Shown here one piece after another: positions 10,494 to 21,244 of a stretch of 64,000 bases of DNA; within the stretch, counting starts at the first letter, position 1, and the number at the start of each line of letters is the position of its first letter. The notes under the pieces are model-generated. The model did not search any database. It had not been told where the DNA came from and saw only the letters and a list, made by a program, of their open reading frames with translations. The DNA comes from Cristatella mucedo (Eukaryota > Bryozoa > Phylactolaemata > Cristatellidae), in the NCBI GenBank assembly GCA_009760855.2, contig WPIO01000120.1, positions 122,001 to 186,000 on the forward strand, read 5' to 3'. A program made the translations under genes and the position numbers.

Positions 10494-11340
10494 TAACGCC
10501 GAAGGCTCGGCTGTCGCTTCGCGTCTAGCTCAGTTTTATCTTCACATTCCTCACATGCTCTCAACAGTACAAGCATCTTGCGGAGGTAATACGTCCCCTT
10601 ACTTAAGCTACCTACGTCTATTGTGGGTAACGACCCAAATAAGACGAGGAGCCCGAACGGGAGCCCAAACCCTGACTGGAGAACTAGGGCTCCGCTTCCA
10701 CCTTATGGTAGGAATACCTCATGCACTACACCAAGCACTCTTGGTGAGACCACGTGCACGCACACACACACACAGAACACAGAAGAAACACAAAATGCGA
10801 GCTCGAGCGCTATACGACCGTATTCGGCGGCGTCCACCGAATCCTCCTGGCGCTAGCTCGTCCTGTCCCTCGATTGCCGGCGAACAGCCCGCCCTCCTCC
10901 CTTGCTTTCAGAGAAACGAGTCCGGCAACTACCGGCGACGGTATTGAGACGGAGCCAAAGATGAAGAAGAAGTCCCCCACGAGCGTTGCCTTATCATTAT
11001 ATAACTAGCGGGGACAATGGGGTTGGCAACCTAGCCAATATCAATCACCTCAGCGACCTCTGCGTCCCCTGGCTCACCGCTCGAGAACTCAGATGCTCTT
11101 CACCCACTTCTTTTTTTCTCAAGGAAACCGTCCAGCAAATCTAGGATCGCTGGCGGCGACAGCGACCTTGGGCAAGCGTAGCGCTATGCTCAAATTGCTA
11201 GCAGGAACTATAGGGTTGACACTCCAGGAAATATTAATCACCTCAGCGACCTCTGCGTCCCCTTGCTCTAGGACAGAGGTGTTTCTTGCTGAGCAGTTCA
11301 CATGCGCTCTAAAACTTAGTCAGGCCGTCGCTGTGCTACA
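10494..11340 (-). mobile_element. LTR copy iv
   Basis: Reading minus, it starts TGTAGCACAGCGACGG at 11,340. It carries the CACCGAATACGG-type block near 10,830 and the poly(A)-proximal GAGCTAGACGCGAAGCGAC block near 10,530. It ends with CCTTCGGCGTTAC at about 10,494. A deletion removes most of the U5 part, and no PBS follows. Confidence 0.8.
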
Positions 11341-11344
11341 ACCA

Positions 11345-11684
11345 CGTTGCTCGTGGACGCCGCCTCTGCGGGCTCTGCCACCGTCTCTTCCGCAGCCTCT
11401 GCGGGCTCCACCGGCATCTCTGCCGGATCTGCCTTCGTCGGCCTGCACACCATGTGCGATTGCTGCTGCCGCTTCCGGTCGCTCTTGTAGGCCTCCGCCT
11501 TCAGCCACTTCTGGGCTATCGCCTCCGTTCTTCTGACGCTCTGCGAGTCCGACCGCCGAAGCCACTCCTCATCTTCGCAGCTTGCAAACACCTTCACGAG
11601 TTGTGCACTCAGCTGTGCGTAGTCCTCTTGCACCGAGTCAGAAAGGGTCGCTGCGAACATTAATGCACCGCGTGCCAGGAACAT
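11345..11684 (-). pseudogene. LTR-element gag (capsid-like) fragment
   Basis: The minus-strand frame encodes a peptide beginning LARGALMFAATL, with SVQEDYAQLSAQLVKVFAS and a basic, Gln-rich stretch before a Glu/Ala/Pro-rich end. This layout (AL-FAxxL then DYxxL-xxL-xxF) is what I expect of the Ty3-type capsid helices. It lies directly upstream, in its own sense, of LTR copy iv. It is truncated, with no nucleocapsid zinc knuckle seen. Confidence 0.55.
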
Positions 11685-11900
11685 AAATATTTACGTCTGC
11701 CACAAAGCTGGACCGACACCACCTTCATTAAGCCTTCGCTACGAGTCGTGCAGCCAGCTTACGAAGTCGTACCCAGACGTAGTAGCAGTAATATTCCAGC
11801 ATCATCTCCTGGCGTGGGCTACTCTGCCGCTTCTTCCGAATTAGCTTGTAGCATTGACATTCTCCAAGCGGCAGGTGCGCGATACCACACACGATTCACA

Positions 11901-12251
11901 CCAAGGACTCACGACCCCCTTAGCAATGGCTCATTAGGTAAGGCGGTTGCTTTTCACAACCTCGGCCCTGAGGTCGTGAGTTCGAATCCTGCGGTGGACG
12001 ATCCTTTATCGCCACTGCAAGCGGTGGTGATAGCCGTAAAGGTTCTCCTGTCTCTATACAAAAAGAGGCTGTTAAATCAGCTAGTATTTATTTACTTATT
12101 TAGCAACGGTTGGTAGGTCAGCGCCAGAAACACTTATTTCTCGGCAGCCTGCTAATTTCGCCTCGACGCGCATCGAACTGCATTCGGTGGTTGCTTACGC
12201 CGCTCGGTAAGCGGAAGGTTACGCCTACTTCACCGAACCTTCGGCGTTACA
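11901..12251 (+). mobile_element. LTR copy v, 3' fragment
   Basis: It has the GACTCACGACCCC block, then GTAGGTCAGCGCCAGAAA, then the CCTTCGGCGTTACA end at 12,251. It is interrupted at 11,930-12,100 by a family C SINE. No PBS follows. Confidence 0.75.
11930..12100 (+). mobile_element. SINE family C, inserted in LTR with target-site duplication
   Basis: A tRNA-like head has the B-box-like GAGTTCGAATCCTGCGG at about 11,980. It is followed by a body (GATCCTTTATCGCCACTGC...) and a TATTTATTTACTTATT tail. The flanks are TAGCAATGG (11,921-11,929) and TAGCAACGG (12,101-12,109), a 9-bp duplication with one mismatch. Confidence 0.85.
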
Positions 12252-12322
12252 ATTTTTTCATTGAAATAAGATACTTTGTTAGTATATAAGACGGTGTATT
12301 TAGAAAGACAGTTTGGGAGAGC

Positions 12323-12528
12323 CCTGCGGGCGTGGCGGCGCCCACAATTTTGTTTCGTCCCAGACGGCCCGGCCGACGGGCGCGCTGCATCCCAGCTCGT
12401 TAGACAATGCAGTCGACGGTGTCAGCTAACTAAGCTGGATTTAGTGGTAACTTGTCAGCTGTGGTCGCTTGACCCACAAGTCCTGCAACGACGGACTTTC
12501 TGCTTGTGCGTCGGTCTGTACGCATGCT

Positions 12529-12599
<71 letters not shown>

Positions 12600-12800
12600 C
12601 TCTCTATCTCTCTCGCTCTCTCTCACTCTTTTCAACTGGCGCTCCATCGCTGCTTCCGCGACGGCTGCAGCATCCGTATATACGCTCGCTCGCTCGCTTG
12701 CGTTGCCTACGCATAATGCAATACAGCCGTCGTCGTCACCACCTTAGCTCGCTTGTAGGGCTTGGTTCTTCGTCGCGCAGCCATCGCGTGCCCGAACCCC
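12323..12800 (+). mobile_element. Repeat B, copy 1
   Basis: It matches 20,680-21,103 in order: GCGGGCGTGGC, a CAGCTAACTAAGCT block, GTCAGCTGTGGTCGC, TGACCCACAAGT, GACGGCTGC, and GCCATCG...GTGCCCGA. A (TC)n tract is expanded in this copy. Possibly an LTR of another family; no coding seen. Confidence 0.7.
12531..12597. repeat. (TC)n microsatellite in repeat B
   Basis: Pure CT run of about 66 bp. The second copy of repeat B has only a short CT-rich tract at the same place. Confidence 0.95.
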
Positions 12801-13580
12801 CACACCCAACAGGAAAACAATTCCCGGTAAGGCACTGAACAGCCGAGTTCGGCTACGTTTGAGAACCAGCAGTTCCCAATGCCCGGCCAAACGTGTTGCT
12901 TTTACGCAGAGCTGTACGGTTCGTAACAAAAATAAATCATTATTTTCATTATTATTATTATTACTATTGCTATCTGTTATTACGTGCTTAAACGTATACA
13001 AAGATTTAAGATAAGCTGTGTTCGCGAACCGAAGCCAAGTGTTGCGATGAAAAATATCCGTCTGACCTACGCTGCGATCAGTGCTGAGTCTTAAAGGACA
13101 GCACCCAGTTCAGACATGGTTCTAAATGAGTGTAGGCGCCGCCAGAAATTTTTTCCTCTTTTGTTTTCACAGAATGCGTCTGAAGAAATGCGTTGCGAGA
13201 TACTCAAGTTCGTCTGTCTGGTATTTTGCAGATTGTTAATTGGGGAGTTGCATGGCTAGCTTGCTTAGATATGCGCTTTTCTGGCTACCTAGTTTCCATA
13301 CGTTTTAGCATTCGTGAAGGATCAGAAAGCAGTAGTTTGCACTATTTTCTGTCCGGTTTGCCGAACTTTATTTGCTGTCGTGGCGAGGGGGTTGCACGAA
13401 ACTAGCTACGCATCCAAGTGACTGCTGTTTAATACTAGCTGCCATCGCTAACCTTTCGCAAAGCCCACAAAACGTAAAAAGTGTCATGATCAAGGCATCA
13501 AATTGAAGTGCATAACTATTAAAGAAATTGTTCATTCATTGTTTTGTATGAATACTGGTAGCAACGATGGCGTGTAGGAA
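12801..13580. other. No gene seen
   Basis: It contains a short (ATT)n run at about 12,940-12,965. The small frame at 13,193 shows no recognisable motif. Confidence 0.5.
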
Positions 13581-13890
13581 CCGTACCTATGGCCAGCTCC
13601 CTGTGCCATTGCAAACTTGGCAATGCTTTCTTCCGTTCAACTGGCAAGCACAATCTAGGCTTTACATGCTATGCAGATGACACTCAATTGTACCTTTGCT
13701 CTGATTCCTTCCAGCAGGTCAAATTCTCTTAACTTCCTTGCTGAATGTTCTGCTGACATCCCTACATGGATGGCAGCATACTTTCTTTAAAGCGATTGAT
13801 GATAAAACCAACTTACTAGTTACGGGAAAATCAAGAGTGAGTCAGAAAGTTGGAAAGCTGAATGCTAAAAATGGGCTGTGCTAGCATATA
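13581..13890 (+). pseudogene. LINE family 1 reverse transcriptase fragment with YADD
   Basis: An in-frame FTCYADDTQLYLC peptide at about 13,652-13,695 is the catalytic box C of LINE reverse transcriptase. It is followed by a degraded IPTWMAA stretch. The TQLY continuation is typical of CR1/L2-type elements. Stops and frameshifts follow. Confidence 0.8.
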
Positions 13891-13899
13891 TCCTGCTGC

Positions 13900-14890
13900 C
13901 TCTGTAAAAAGACCTATTTAGGAATGCAGCCTTAGGTAGAGTCTCACTGCTTTTTTTACTCGATCTTTGGGCAGCTTTAGATACTATCGATCACTAAGTC
14001 CTTCTTGAGCGCCTCTCATCTCGTCTGGGGATCACTGGCACTGCATTGCAATGGCTCAGGTCCTATCTCAGCAGGAGACTTCCGAGCATTGAGGTGAATG
14101 GACAAAGGTAATAAGAAGAGTCTCTGAAATATGGGGTAACTCAGGGCTCTGTGTTGGGTCTTGCTCTTTTTTCACGGTTTATACTCTCCCTCTTGCCGAT
14201 GTGATTGCCAGGCACAATCTAGACTTTGACTCCTATGCAGGCGACACTTAGTTGTACCTTTGCTTTGATACCTCCCAGATCTCAATCACGTCGAATTCTC
14301 TCAAAGACCTTGCTGCCTATATTGAGTGACATCATATCACTTCTCGCCGATGTGCACTGGCTCCCAGTCTAGCAATGAGTCGACTTCAAGGTCATGCCAC
14401 TCACTTTTAGGTCCCTTCATTATTTGGCTCCAGCCTACCCATCAGATCTACTGCCCCACAAGGCTAAACATCGTACCACCCACTTTATGGAGTCTAAGTG
14501 TTTATCCATACCTCGTACAAATATCAAATCCTTTGGAGATTACCTTTAGTATGTATGCTCCCAACGCCTGGAACTCATTCCCGATTTCCGTCACGACATC
14601 TCCTGACTTGTCCACATTTAAAAAGAAACTAAAAATGCACATATTTATCACGGGATTCAGTGGGTCTCTGCAATTCATCCATAATGTGCTTATGCATGCT
14701 GCCACTAACCATATTTGCATGCTGACCCTGTGCATGTCACTCCTAACAATGTTATTCTTGTTGTTCATTGAGCATGCTACCACTAAAGATTCGATTGTTC
14801 TTGCTTTGCAGCAAATTCAAAGCGCCCAGAAAGAGATTGAGTTTCCTGAGGGTGCTATATCAAATGTATAAATCTTATTATTATTTTTAT
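13900..14890 (+). mobile_element. LINE family 1 degraded copy, RT to 3' tail
   Basis: Broken frames read ALDTIDH (about 13,975), GITGTALQWLRSYLSRR (about 14,028), YGVTQGSVLG (about 14,135) and a mutated box C, SYAGDT-stop-LYLC (about 14,235). A deletion joins this to the C-terminal part (AYPSDLLPHKA-like, then NAWNSFP) at 14,330-14,590. The tail CGCCCAGAAAGAGATTGAG and TTATTATT end is at 14,820-14,890. Asp to Gly in YADD makes it dead. Confidence 0.82.
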
Positions 14891-15049
14891 CCGCATAATA
14901 TCTGGGCTTCCTGTATGAAAATAACCTTTCACTAGATGACTACATCAGCTCTGCAGTGAAGTATGCCTAATTTCAACTACATAATATGCTAAATTGTGGG
15001 CTTGCTTATATAGGGATATTCCTTCACAATTGGTCGGTCCATTTTTCAC

Positions 15050-15480
15050 ACCATGTTTCAACGTCTGTTACTCATGGTTTTCTGGTCTACCGACCTGTGC
15101 AATCAGGTGCTTACAACTGGTGCAAACTCAGCAGCTACGCTTGTCTGTCGTGAGAGTCGAAGTTACCACACCACTCCCCTTCTCGTCGACCTACACTGGC
15201 TCCAAATTCAGCAGCGAATCGTCTTCAAGGTTCTTTCACCCATTTTAGGTCCCCTTAGTTTTTGGCTCGAGCCTACCTATCAGAACTAATAACACAACGA
15301 GTCTCGGCATCGTAAAATCTGCTTCTCTGACTCAAATCGTTCAGCTATACCTCGCACGTGCCTTCAGTTTGTATGCACCCCAAGCCTGAAATTCACGCCT
15401 GACTCACGTCACAACACCCCTACCCGAATTGGCACTTGAAAAAAGCTTAAAGAGCTTCGGTTTATCTCAGCGAATATATA
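15050..15480 (+). mobile_element. LINE family 1 C-terminal fragment
   Basis: Frames encode a NVCYSWFSGLP motif, LQLVQ..QQLRL and an LHWLQIQQRI-like stretch. These are the usual landmarks just before the end of CR1/L2 ORF2. It is split from its tail (15,715-15,930) by about 210 bp holding an 11-base G run. Confidence 0.7.
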
Positions 15481-15714
15481 AAGTCGGTCCCTGAGAACTG
15501 CCCTTTATGGGCTGCTTACTCCGAGTAGCAGGGGGGGGGGGCCTGGCGTCCGATCTGGTTGAATGGGCAGGCGAAGTGCCGGTTCAGCGACACTGGCCAA
15601 CTGGCAACAGTTGAAGAGGATTGGCTGTCCACCCTGACTGGGTGCAGGTCACACTCGGGATTCATCCCGAGGACCAAAGCCACATGTAACCATGTCCGGT
15701 ACCAAACAAACATT
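15481..15714. other. Insertion between LINE pieces
   Basis: A stretch with a poly-G run at about 15,531. It is not LINE-like and not recognised. Confidence 0.4.
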
Positions 15715-15930
15715 TCTGCTTACTGACACTGTGCATGCTACCACTAGCCATATTTTATATGTTGACATCTGTTCACGTCACGTCAAACCATGCCGTACTT
15801 AATGATGACATTGTGCATGCCACCACTAATAATGTGGTCATGCTTTCTTTACAACGTATGTAAAGTGCCTAGAAGTAGATTCAGTTCTCTGAGCGTGCTT
15901 TACAAATGTTGTATTTATAATATTATTCGA
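15715..15930 (+). mobile_element. LINE family 1 3' tail
   Basis: It has GTGCATGCTACCACTA, GTGCCTAGAAGTAGATTCAG and TTCTCTGAGCGTGCTTTA, the family tail. Confidence 0.75.
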
Positions 15931-16600
15931 GAATGCTTGTATGACAGCAAAGCCCAACTATTGACAGCAGACATGTCGTGTCCTATTACTGATGAATTTG
16001 GCGCCATATACTTGTTCTATGTATGTGTGCGGTTGTGTATGTGTGTGGTTGTGTATTTGCATGCTTGTACGCATTCGTGCATGCACATCCATGCACATAT
16101 GAATGTCACATTTCATTTACCAATAGTACGTTATGTGTGTCTCCGTAGTTGATTTCTGCACAGGTTTCCTTAAAATATTTGATACATTAGAAATCAAATA
16201 TCTTTTGACACCTTTACGTTGGAACCACGTTTACCTTTTCAGCAAGCTCTGTGGAATGCTACGTTAAACCAATTATACTGATCCTATATATATATATATA
16301 TATATTATATTTATATTACTATTATTTATTATTATTTTATTATTTATTATTATTTATATTATATTATATTTTATATTTATATTATAATCTATTATATTAT
16401 ATATTATGCTATATACTGAAACCGGCTGCCTTTGTCACGCATGCATTAATGGTATATTATGTGTATGTCGTTTTCATGGGATATAGTACATCCATCAACT
16501 GCAGATGAAGCCTTATGTGAAATCGACATAACTGGCACCGACGGTATTTGAGCGCATTTCATGTTACAGACTCCCGGTTTCTTCTTTGTAGGAGCGAGTG
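15931..16600. repeat. Low-complexity AT-rich and TG-rich stretch
   Basis: TG-rich imperfect repeats lie at about 16,015-16,060 and a TATTAT/TATATA tract at about 16,278-16,410. The frames here are compositional artefacts. Confidence 0.75.
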
Positions 16601-16639
16601 AAGATGCAACTACAATGCAGGCCGAACCAAGATCCTACG

Positions 16640-17400
16640 CACGCCTAGTGCAGGAGCTGGTTAGAGAGAAGATTGCATCGGTATCCGAGATTATCTGCGT
16701 ATGACCATAGAGAATTTCTATCACATTTTGAGTATTGTTGAGATTGGTATAGCTGCCGCCAATACCAGAATGTACAACAGCATTCCGACTCGTGAATGGC
16801 CGGCAGTGACGGTTTGCTTTCAGTGATAGTAGAGGGGTTCATACGAGGTGGTTTCGCTTTGCAGTTTTAAAAGCAGTCTGCATTCGCACGGATGTTGGCT
16901 CGGAGCTTGTAAGAGGCTTTGCAGAGGACATTTATACCAGCCTTAAATATCAATTCCGTATATCGAAGTCATCGCTTAGTACAGCAACTTTGGTCGTAAG
17001 CGAGGTGCTTTTCCAGATGCCGAGAGTTGATTGCCGAAAGGTAATTCCAAAGTGGACATTAAAGCTGTATGCTAGGCTGATTTTGGAGTTTATAATAAAT
17101 CCTTGATTTATTGTTACCTTGCACCACAGATACCATTGGGGAGAAGTCGCAGGCGACTTTATGACCAGGCATAACTTCCCGAAGTTTTTAGATGCACTCG
17201 ACGGCAAGAATGTTGGACTGCAAAAGCCCGCACGCAGTCATTATTTCTTTCATTAACCCACAAGCAGACCTTCAGCATTGTTCCGTCGGCTCTGTTTGAA
17301 CCTCGTGGCCGTTTACTGTAAGCGGATGTTGGCTGCAACGGTAGCATTGGTGACTGCGGAGTGTTTCAGAATTCACATCTGTAAAGAGTAATGTAGCAAA
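16640..17400 (+). pseudogene. PIF/Harbinger-type transposase relic
   Basis: Plus-strand frames broken by stops read DYLRMTIENFYHILSIVE (about 16,692), then RMYNSIPTREWPAVTVCF, then SLKYQFRISKSSLSTATLV (about 16,942). After a gap comes WGEVAGDFMTRHNFPKFLDA with DGKNV (about 17,139-17,215). This order (fRMs..F.., AVTLrfLAtG, FRIskstIs, then nFP..lgAiDGKhv) is that of HARBI1/DDE_Tnp_4 transposases. The DGK motif carries the first catalytic Asp. A stop follows at the NYK/FS region, and the C-terminal catalytic residues were not found. Confidence 0.8.
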
Positions 17401-19264
17401 AGGAAGGAAGCCCCAAAATGGCGGCTTCTAGACCTCCGGTGGCGGCGCTGGGGGGCTGTGAGCATTCCTACGTCGTTGGTAATGGTTGCTGACGGTGCAT
17501 TACTTCGGAAGGAATACCTAACGAAACCAGCTAACAAGAGGGGGGCATGCACGAGGAGAAGGTCTACAACTATCGCTTAAGTGGTTGGCTAGTTTATGAG
17601 CGTGCATTTGACGTCCTGGCGAATTGAATGGACCCTCATATTTGACCTCGACTATAACAGACGCCGTTCACTCGGGTTCCGATGTACGGCTGCTTCGCAA
17701 CCAAATTGTTCGCAATCACCCTGAGCTAAAGCAGCAGCTGACTGAGCTGAATCACCAGGCACTTTCATCGCTGGCGCGTCAGCTGTGAAAGGCTGAGCGA
17801 AAGCAGGTGTGCCTGATGAAGTGCCTTTACCCAGGACCACAGCCTTTGCTCAGCTGACCAGTTCTCCACTGATCCTTGACTTTGACCCCTAGCAAAAACG
17901 TCGTACAAGAGGCACCCAAGAGTGATCTTTGACTCACGGCTTTGGCTGTTACAACCAGTTTGCGAAATAATCTCATCGTTACTAAACGTGCTTGTCGCTG
18001 CTTGCTTTGGCTTTTCAGTTAATATGAATATCAAGGAATTATTAGGCTGATATACATTTTTGAGAAAGCATAGAGCAACTGTTCCATTTGGTTTCCTAAA
18101 TACAGACTTAGGTATTTGTACTGGATAAGTACCAAATAAAACACAGCGAATGCGATATGTTGGCAATGAAGTTACCGCTTTTACAAAACAGACAAATTGT
18201 TCCAGACAATATTTTTCCTTGTGTATCGGGAACACTCAAAGGCGTAGTGAGACCTTTCGGCGCGGCGGGGGGGGGGGGGGGTAAAAGATACAAATGGCGC
18301 CCCATACTCTTGTCCAATATTGCTGCCAAATAGCTCCACCACAGAAGAAAATAGCAGCAAAATAGACTCCTGAAAGTTATAGTAACTATAGTAAAGGTAC
18401 AAGTTAGCTATCGCAGCTTTAGCCAAGGTAAATTGTTCTGGCCTTGAACTTAGCAAAATGATCTATTGCAGTATAAAAGTAAATATTTTCTAGCGTGTCT
18501 TTCTCCGTGAAAGCAACAAGGCCGAATCGGAGCATTAATCTTACACCATTCATGCACTCAGATTAGACAGGATTACTTTCAGCTTGCTTGAGGAACGTTG
18601 ACATCTAGCAGCCGATACAACAACGATGAGCAGAACTTTCAAGGCAACTCTCAAAGTAGGAAACACATCTCATGCATAACTGACAATCAACGACATGAGT
18701 TCTAGTGTTGTCTTTAGTGATGCATCGTGATGTGTGACAAGAAGTATTTTACGCACAAATTTCGTTGTAAAGCTCTGTCCCATAAACGTGGGAATGATAG
18801 AAGCCTCCAAGATCTAGACATTGCTGTGGGTGTTTGGTCAGGTGTCTTAATAGGTGCTAAACTTCCAACAAGAAATCAAATTTTGCATTAGGATTTGTGA
18901 GCAGGAAAACCTAGTTGTAATTTGTGGTTGGAGATAGTCTTTGTTGGCTGAATCCGCTTCACAGCCATTGTGCCGGACGATTTAACCTTGACCTGCAGTG
19001 CATCACTGACTGAGTCAGGAGACCGGCTATTATTGAAGCTGCAGACTACAGCTGATTGGCTGTACCTAGGCCAATAGACCCATGCCAAGGCCACACCAGC
19101 TACAGCTGTTCAGGACTGATCGGAGCATGATCAGGAAGAAAAGCCAGATTAATATGCGTGATGGCTTGCTCAGCCAATAGTATTCATTCAGGACTAGTAT
19201 ATATTGGACCCGCTTGTTGTTTGTTCTTTGTCCGTATTTGAATACGGTCCACGTTCTGTTTGTC
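17401..19264. other. No gene recognised
   Basis: It contains a 16-base G run at about 18,267-18,282. The longest frame (minus, 17,765-18,235) has no recognisable motif. The part before 17,450 may be the remainder of the Harbinger relic. Confidence 0.45.
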
Positions 19265-19410
19265 GGCTGCTTGGTCTAGCGGTTAAGGTGCTCGCCCCGA
19301 CCAAGGTCTGATTGAGGTTGTGGGTTCGAGCCCCGAGGCATTTGTGAAGTGCCTGAATAGAGATTAAGTTCTCTTGGGGCGCTATATAAATGAATTATAT
19401 TATTAATAAA
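19265..19410 (+). mobile_element. SINE family A copy
   Basis: The tRNA-derived head is TTGGTCTAGCGGTTAAGGTGC with B box GGGTTCGAGCCCC. The body is GAATAGAGATTAAGTTCTC, and the end is GGGCGCTATATAAATGAATT plus an AT-rich tail. The best-preserved promoter boxes of the family in this window. Confidence 0.88.
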
Positions 19411-20235
19411 TCACAGTAATTTTCTCGATCATTGACTGGTGAATGGCTTCGCGGCAGCACTGCGTCTCACAGTCTTTGCCATCCTTCTTGATTCTTGAAA
19501 TCTCTGCCATGACAACAACATCTTGAGAGTTCCTCACGCATCTGCGTCCTTCGGCGGATTCTTGGTTCAAGTGTAACTCCCCAAAATGCACATCTCATTT
19601 TGGCCTATAGTGGTGATTTGTGGCCCCGGTCTTCTCGAAGTCAAAATAAATTAGTCTCAAAAGAGTGGAGGTCACAAGAGGGTCTCTGAAGTTCACCTTT
19701 GAATTCTGCAGTCTTTTCTAAGCGCTGTCAATTTTTCTCAAGTTGTACCAAAATGGCAACGGAGCCGAAACGTTAGATTTCAAAATACAACGTTGGAGAC
19801 CGCCAGCTTCACTTCTTATTTCAAGCGTTCCACTTGTGTGCTCAGGCAGTTGCTTCTAAAGACATATAATGCCGTTAAGTCAATCATTGATAGCTTTCAC
19901 AGCCTCCACTCTTGCACTTGACATTGCTGCAGAGTCGCGTTTGCCAGTGATAGCTCAGACTTTCTTCCGTTCTTCCCCCATCAGTGCTGATCTTGAAAAG
20001 AACAAGTAGGTGATCTCTAGTGTTCCAAAAAAGGTAATGGCAACATTATCTTGGCGTGCAGCATGAACACCTGCCAGGTTCAAGTTGTGGTTGTCACAGT
20101 TTACAAAAATTACCTTCGCATTTCTGGACAGTCTTCTCTTTTGGACATCTGACAGGTGGTCAGACATGACTGCTGAGCTGTCGTAGCACAGCCAGTTAAA
20201 TAATTGGTTACCCTGACGGGTTGATTCGAACATGC
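19400..20235 (-). pseudogene. hAT/DUF4371 (ZMYM1-like) transposase relic
   Basis: Minus-strand frame at 19,955-20,233 encodes CYDSSAVMSDHLSDVQKR, then VIFVNCDNHNLNLAG, then FFGTLEITYLFFS. This fits the 'YDGA..MsG..' then 'vHC..H.LNL' then 'ff..l..ly.FFs' order of DUF4371-type hAT transposases. Downstream (about 19,870) a broken RVEAVKAIND stretch fits the 'RW..R..A...' block. Stops and frameshifts show it is dead, and the terminal inverted repeats were not found. HCxxH is changed to NCDNH. Confidence 0.65.
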
Positions 20236-20679
20236 ATCCTTAGTCGACCGAAAACCACTCGAAGCGAATACGCAAATCGGCGACCGACCACCTACGACTA
20301 GAATACGAAACTCGGCGACGAACCAACCACGACCAACCGGTAGGCCCTTCACTAACTACTACACCGCCACTCGGCGCTCGTCGGCGATGCTCTCCTCGAA
20401 ATATATGCTGTCGGCTACGTCTCAACGCCGCCGATGACCAGGCGCTGTCCAGCTCTGACTACGCCGTCGCTACGTGCTGATTGGAGACGCATGCCCCAGC
20501 CTCGGTGCTGCACGGCTACTACGCTGCCGCCTACGGCTGACGACCGCTGGGCCTCGAACGACACCTCAACCGCGCTTCACTTCATGATAGCCTCGACCTC
20601 GTTTGACTTTCCTGTTCGTGAATATTTCGCCATGTTTGTTTCCGTCACTTGTCTCTCACCGCGCGGCTGAGGACCCTGT
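20236..20679. other. GC-rich stretch, no gene recognised
   Basis: Contains short repeated CGGCGAC/CGACC blocks at about 20,275-20,345. Possibly part of the repeat B element that follows. Confidence 0.35.
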
Positions 20680-21103
20680 GTGGGCGCGGCCACGCCCGCA
20701 ATGTCGTTCTGCCCCAGCCGTACTCACACCACACCGCTCGGCCAACGAGCGCGCTGTGTACTGGCTCGTTACGCACTGCAGTGTGGCCGTATCAGCTAAC
20801 TAAGCTAGATTTAATTGCTACGGGTCAGCTGTGGTCGCGTGACCCACAAGTGACGGACTTGCTGCCCGTGCGTTGTCCTGCATGCTCACTATCCTCCCTC
20901 TCTCTTCCTCCCATTTTCTCTTACTCATTTAGCTACTGGCTCTCTGGAGCTGCTTCCACGACGGCTGCTTCTACATCCGTATGTACGCTTGTTCTCTCGC
21001 GTTTGCCTGCGTACGATACAATACAGCTGCCGTCGTTAGTACAGTAACTCGGTTCTGGGGGCTTCGTCCTTCGTCGTGCTGCCATCGGACGTGCCCGAGC
21101 CTT
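20680..21103 (+). mobile_element. Repeat B, copy 2
   Basis: Second copy of the repeat at 12,323-12,800, with the same block order (CAGCTAACTAAGCT, GTCAGCTGTGGTCGCGTGAC, CATCCGTATGTACGCT, CCATCGGACGTGCCCGA). It lacks the long (TC)n expansion. Confidence 0.7.
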
Positions 21104-21200
21104 GACAGTGCTTCCTTTGCAGCACACGTAAATTGCCTAGAAAGAGATTGAGTTCTCCGAGGGCACTTTATCATGCGCATTGTTATTATTATTAATAAAA
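21104..21200 (+). mobile_element. LINE family 1 3' tail
   Basis: AATTGCCTAGAAAGAGATTG, then TTCTCCGAGGGCACTTTATCA, then a TTATTATTATTAAT end. Confidence 0.75.
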
Positions 21201-21244
21201 ATCAACGCAATAATCGTTCGCTATTATCCCTACTTTAACATTTC

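Noticed and set aside
9897-10496. Plus-strand 199-aa open frame
   Set aside because: It is the antisense of the Ala/Glu-rich minus-strand region; Ser/Pro bias comes from the complementary codons.
19271-19335. tRNA gene at the head of SINE A (also 28,917; 38,222; 39,238)
   Set aside because: A- and B-box-like blocks are present, but the sequence runs into a shared non-tRNA body and tail in every copy. These are SINEs.
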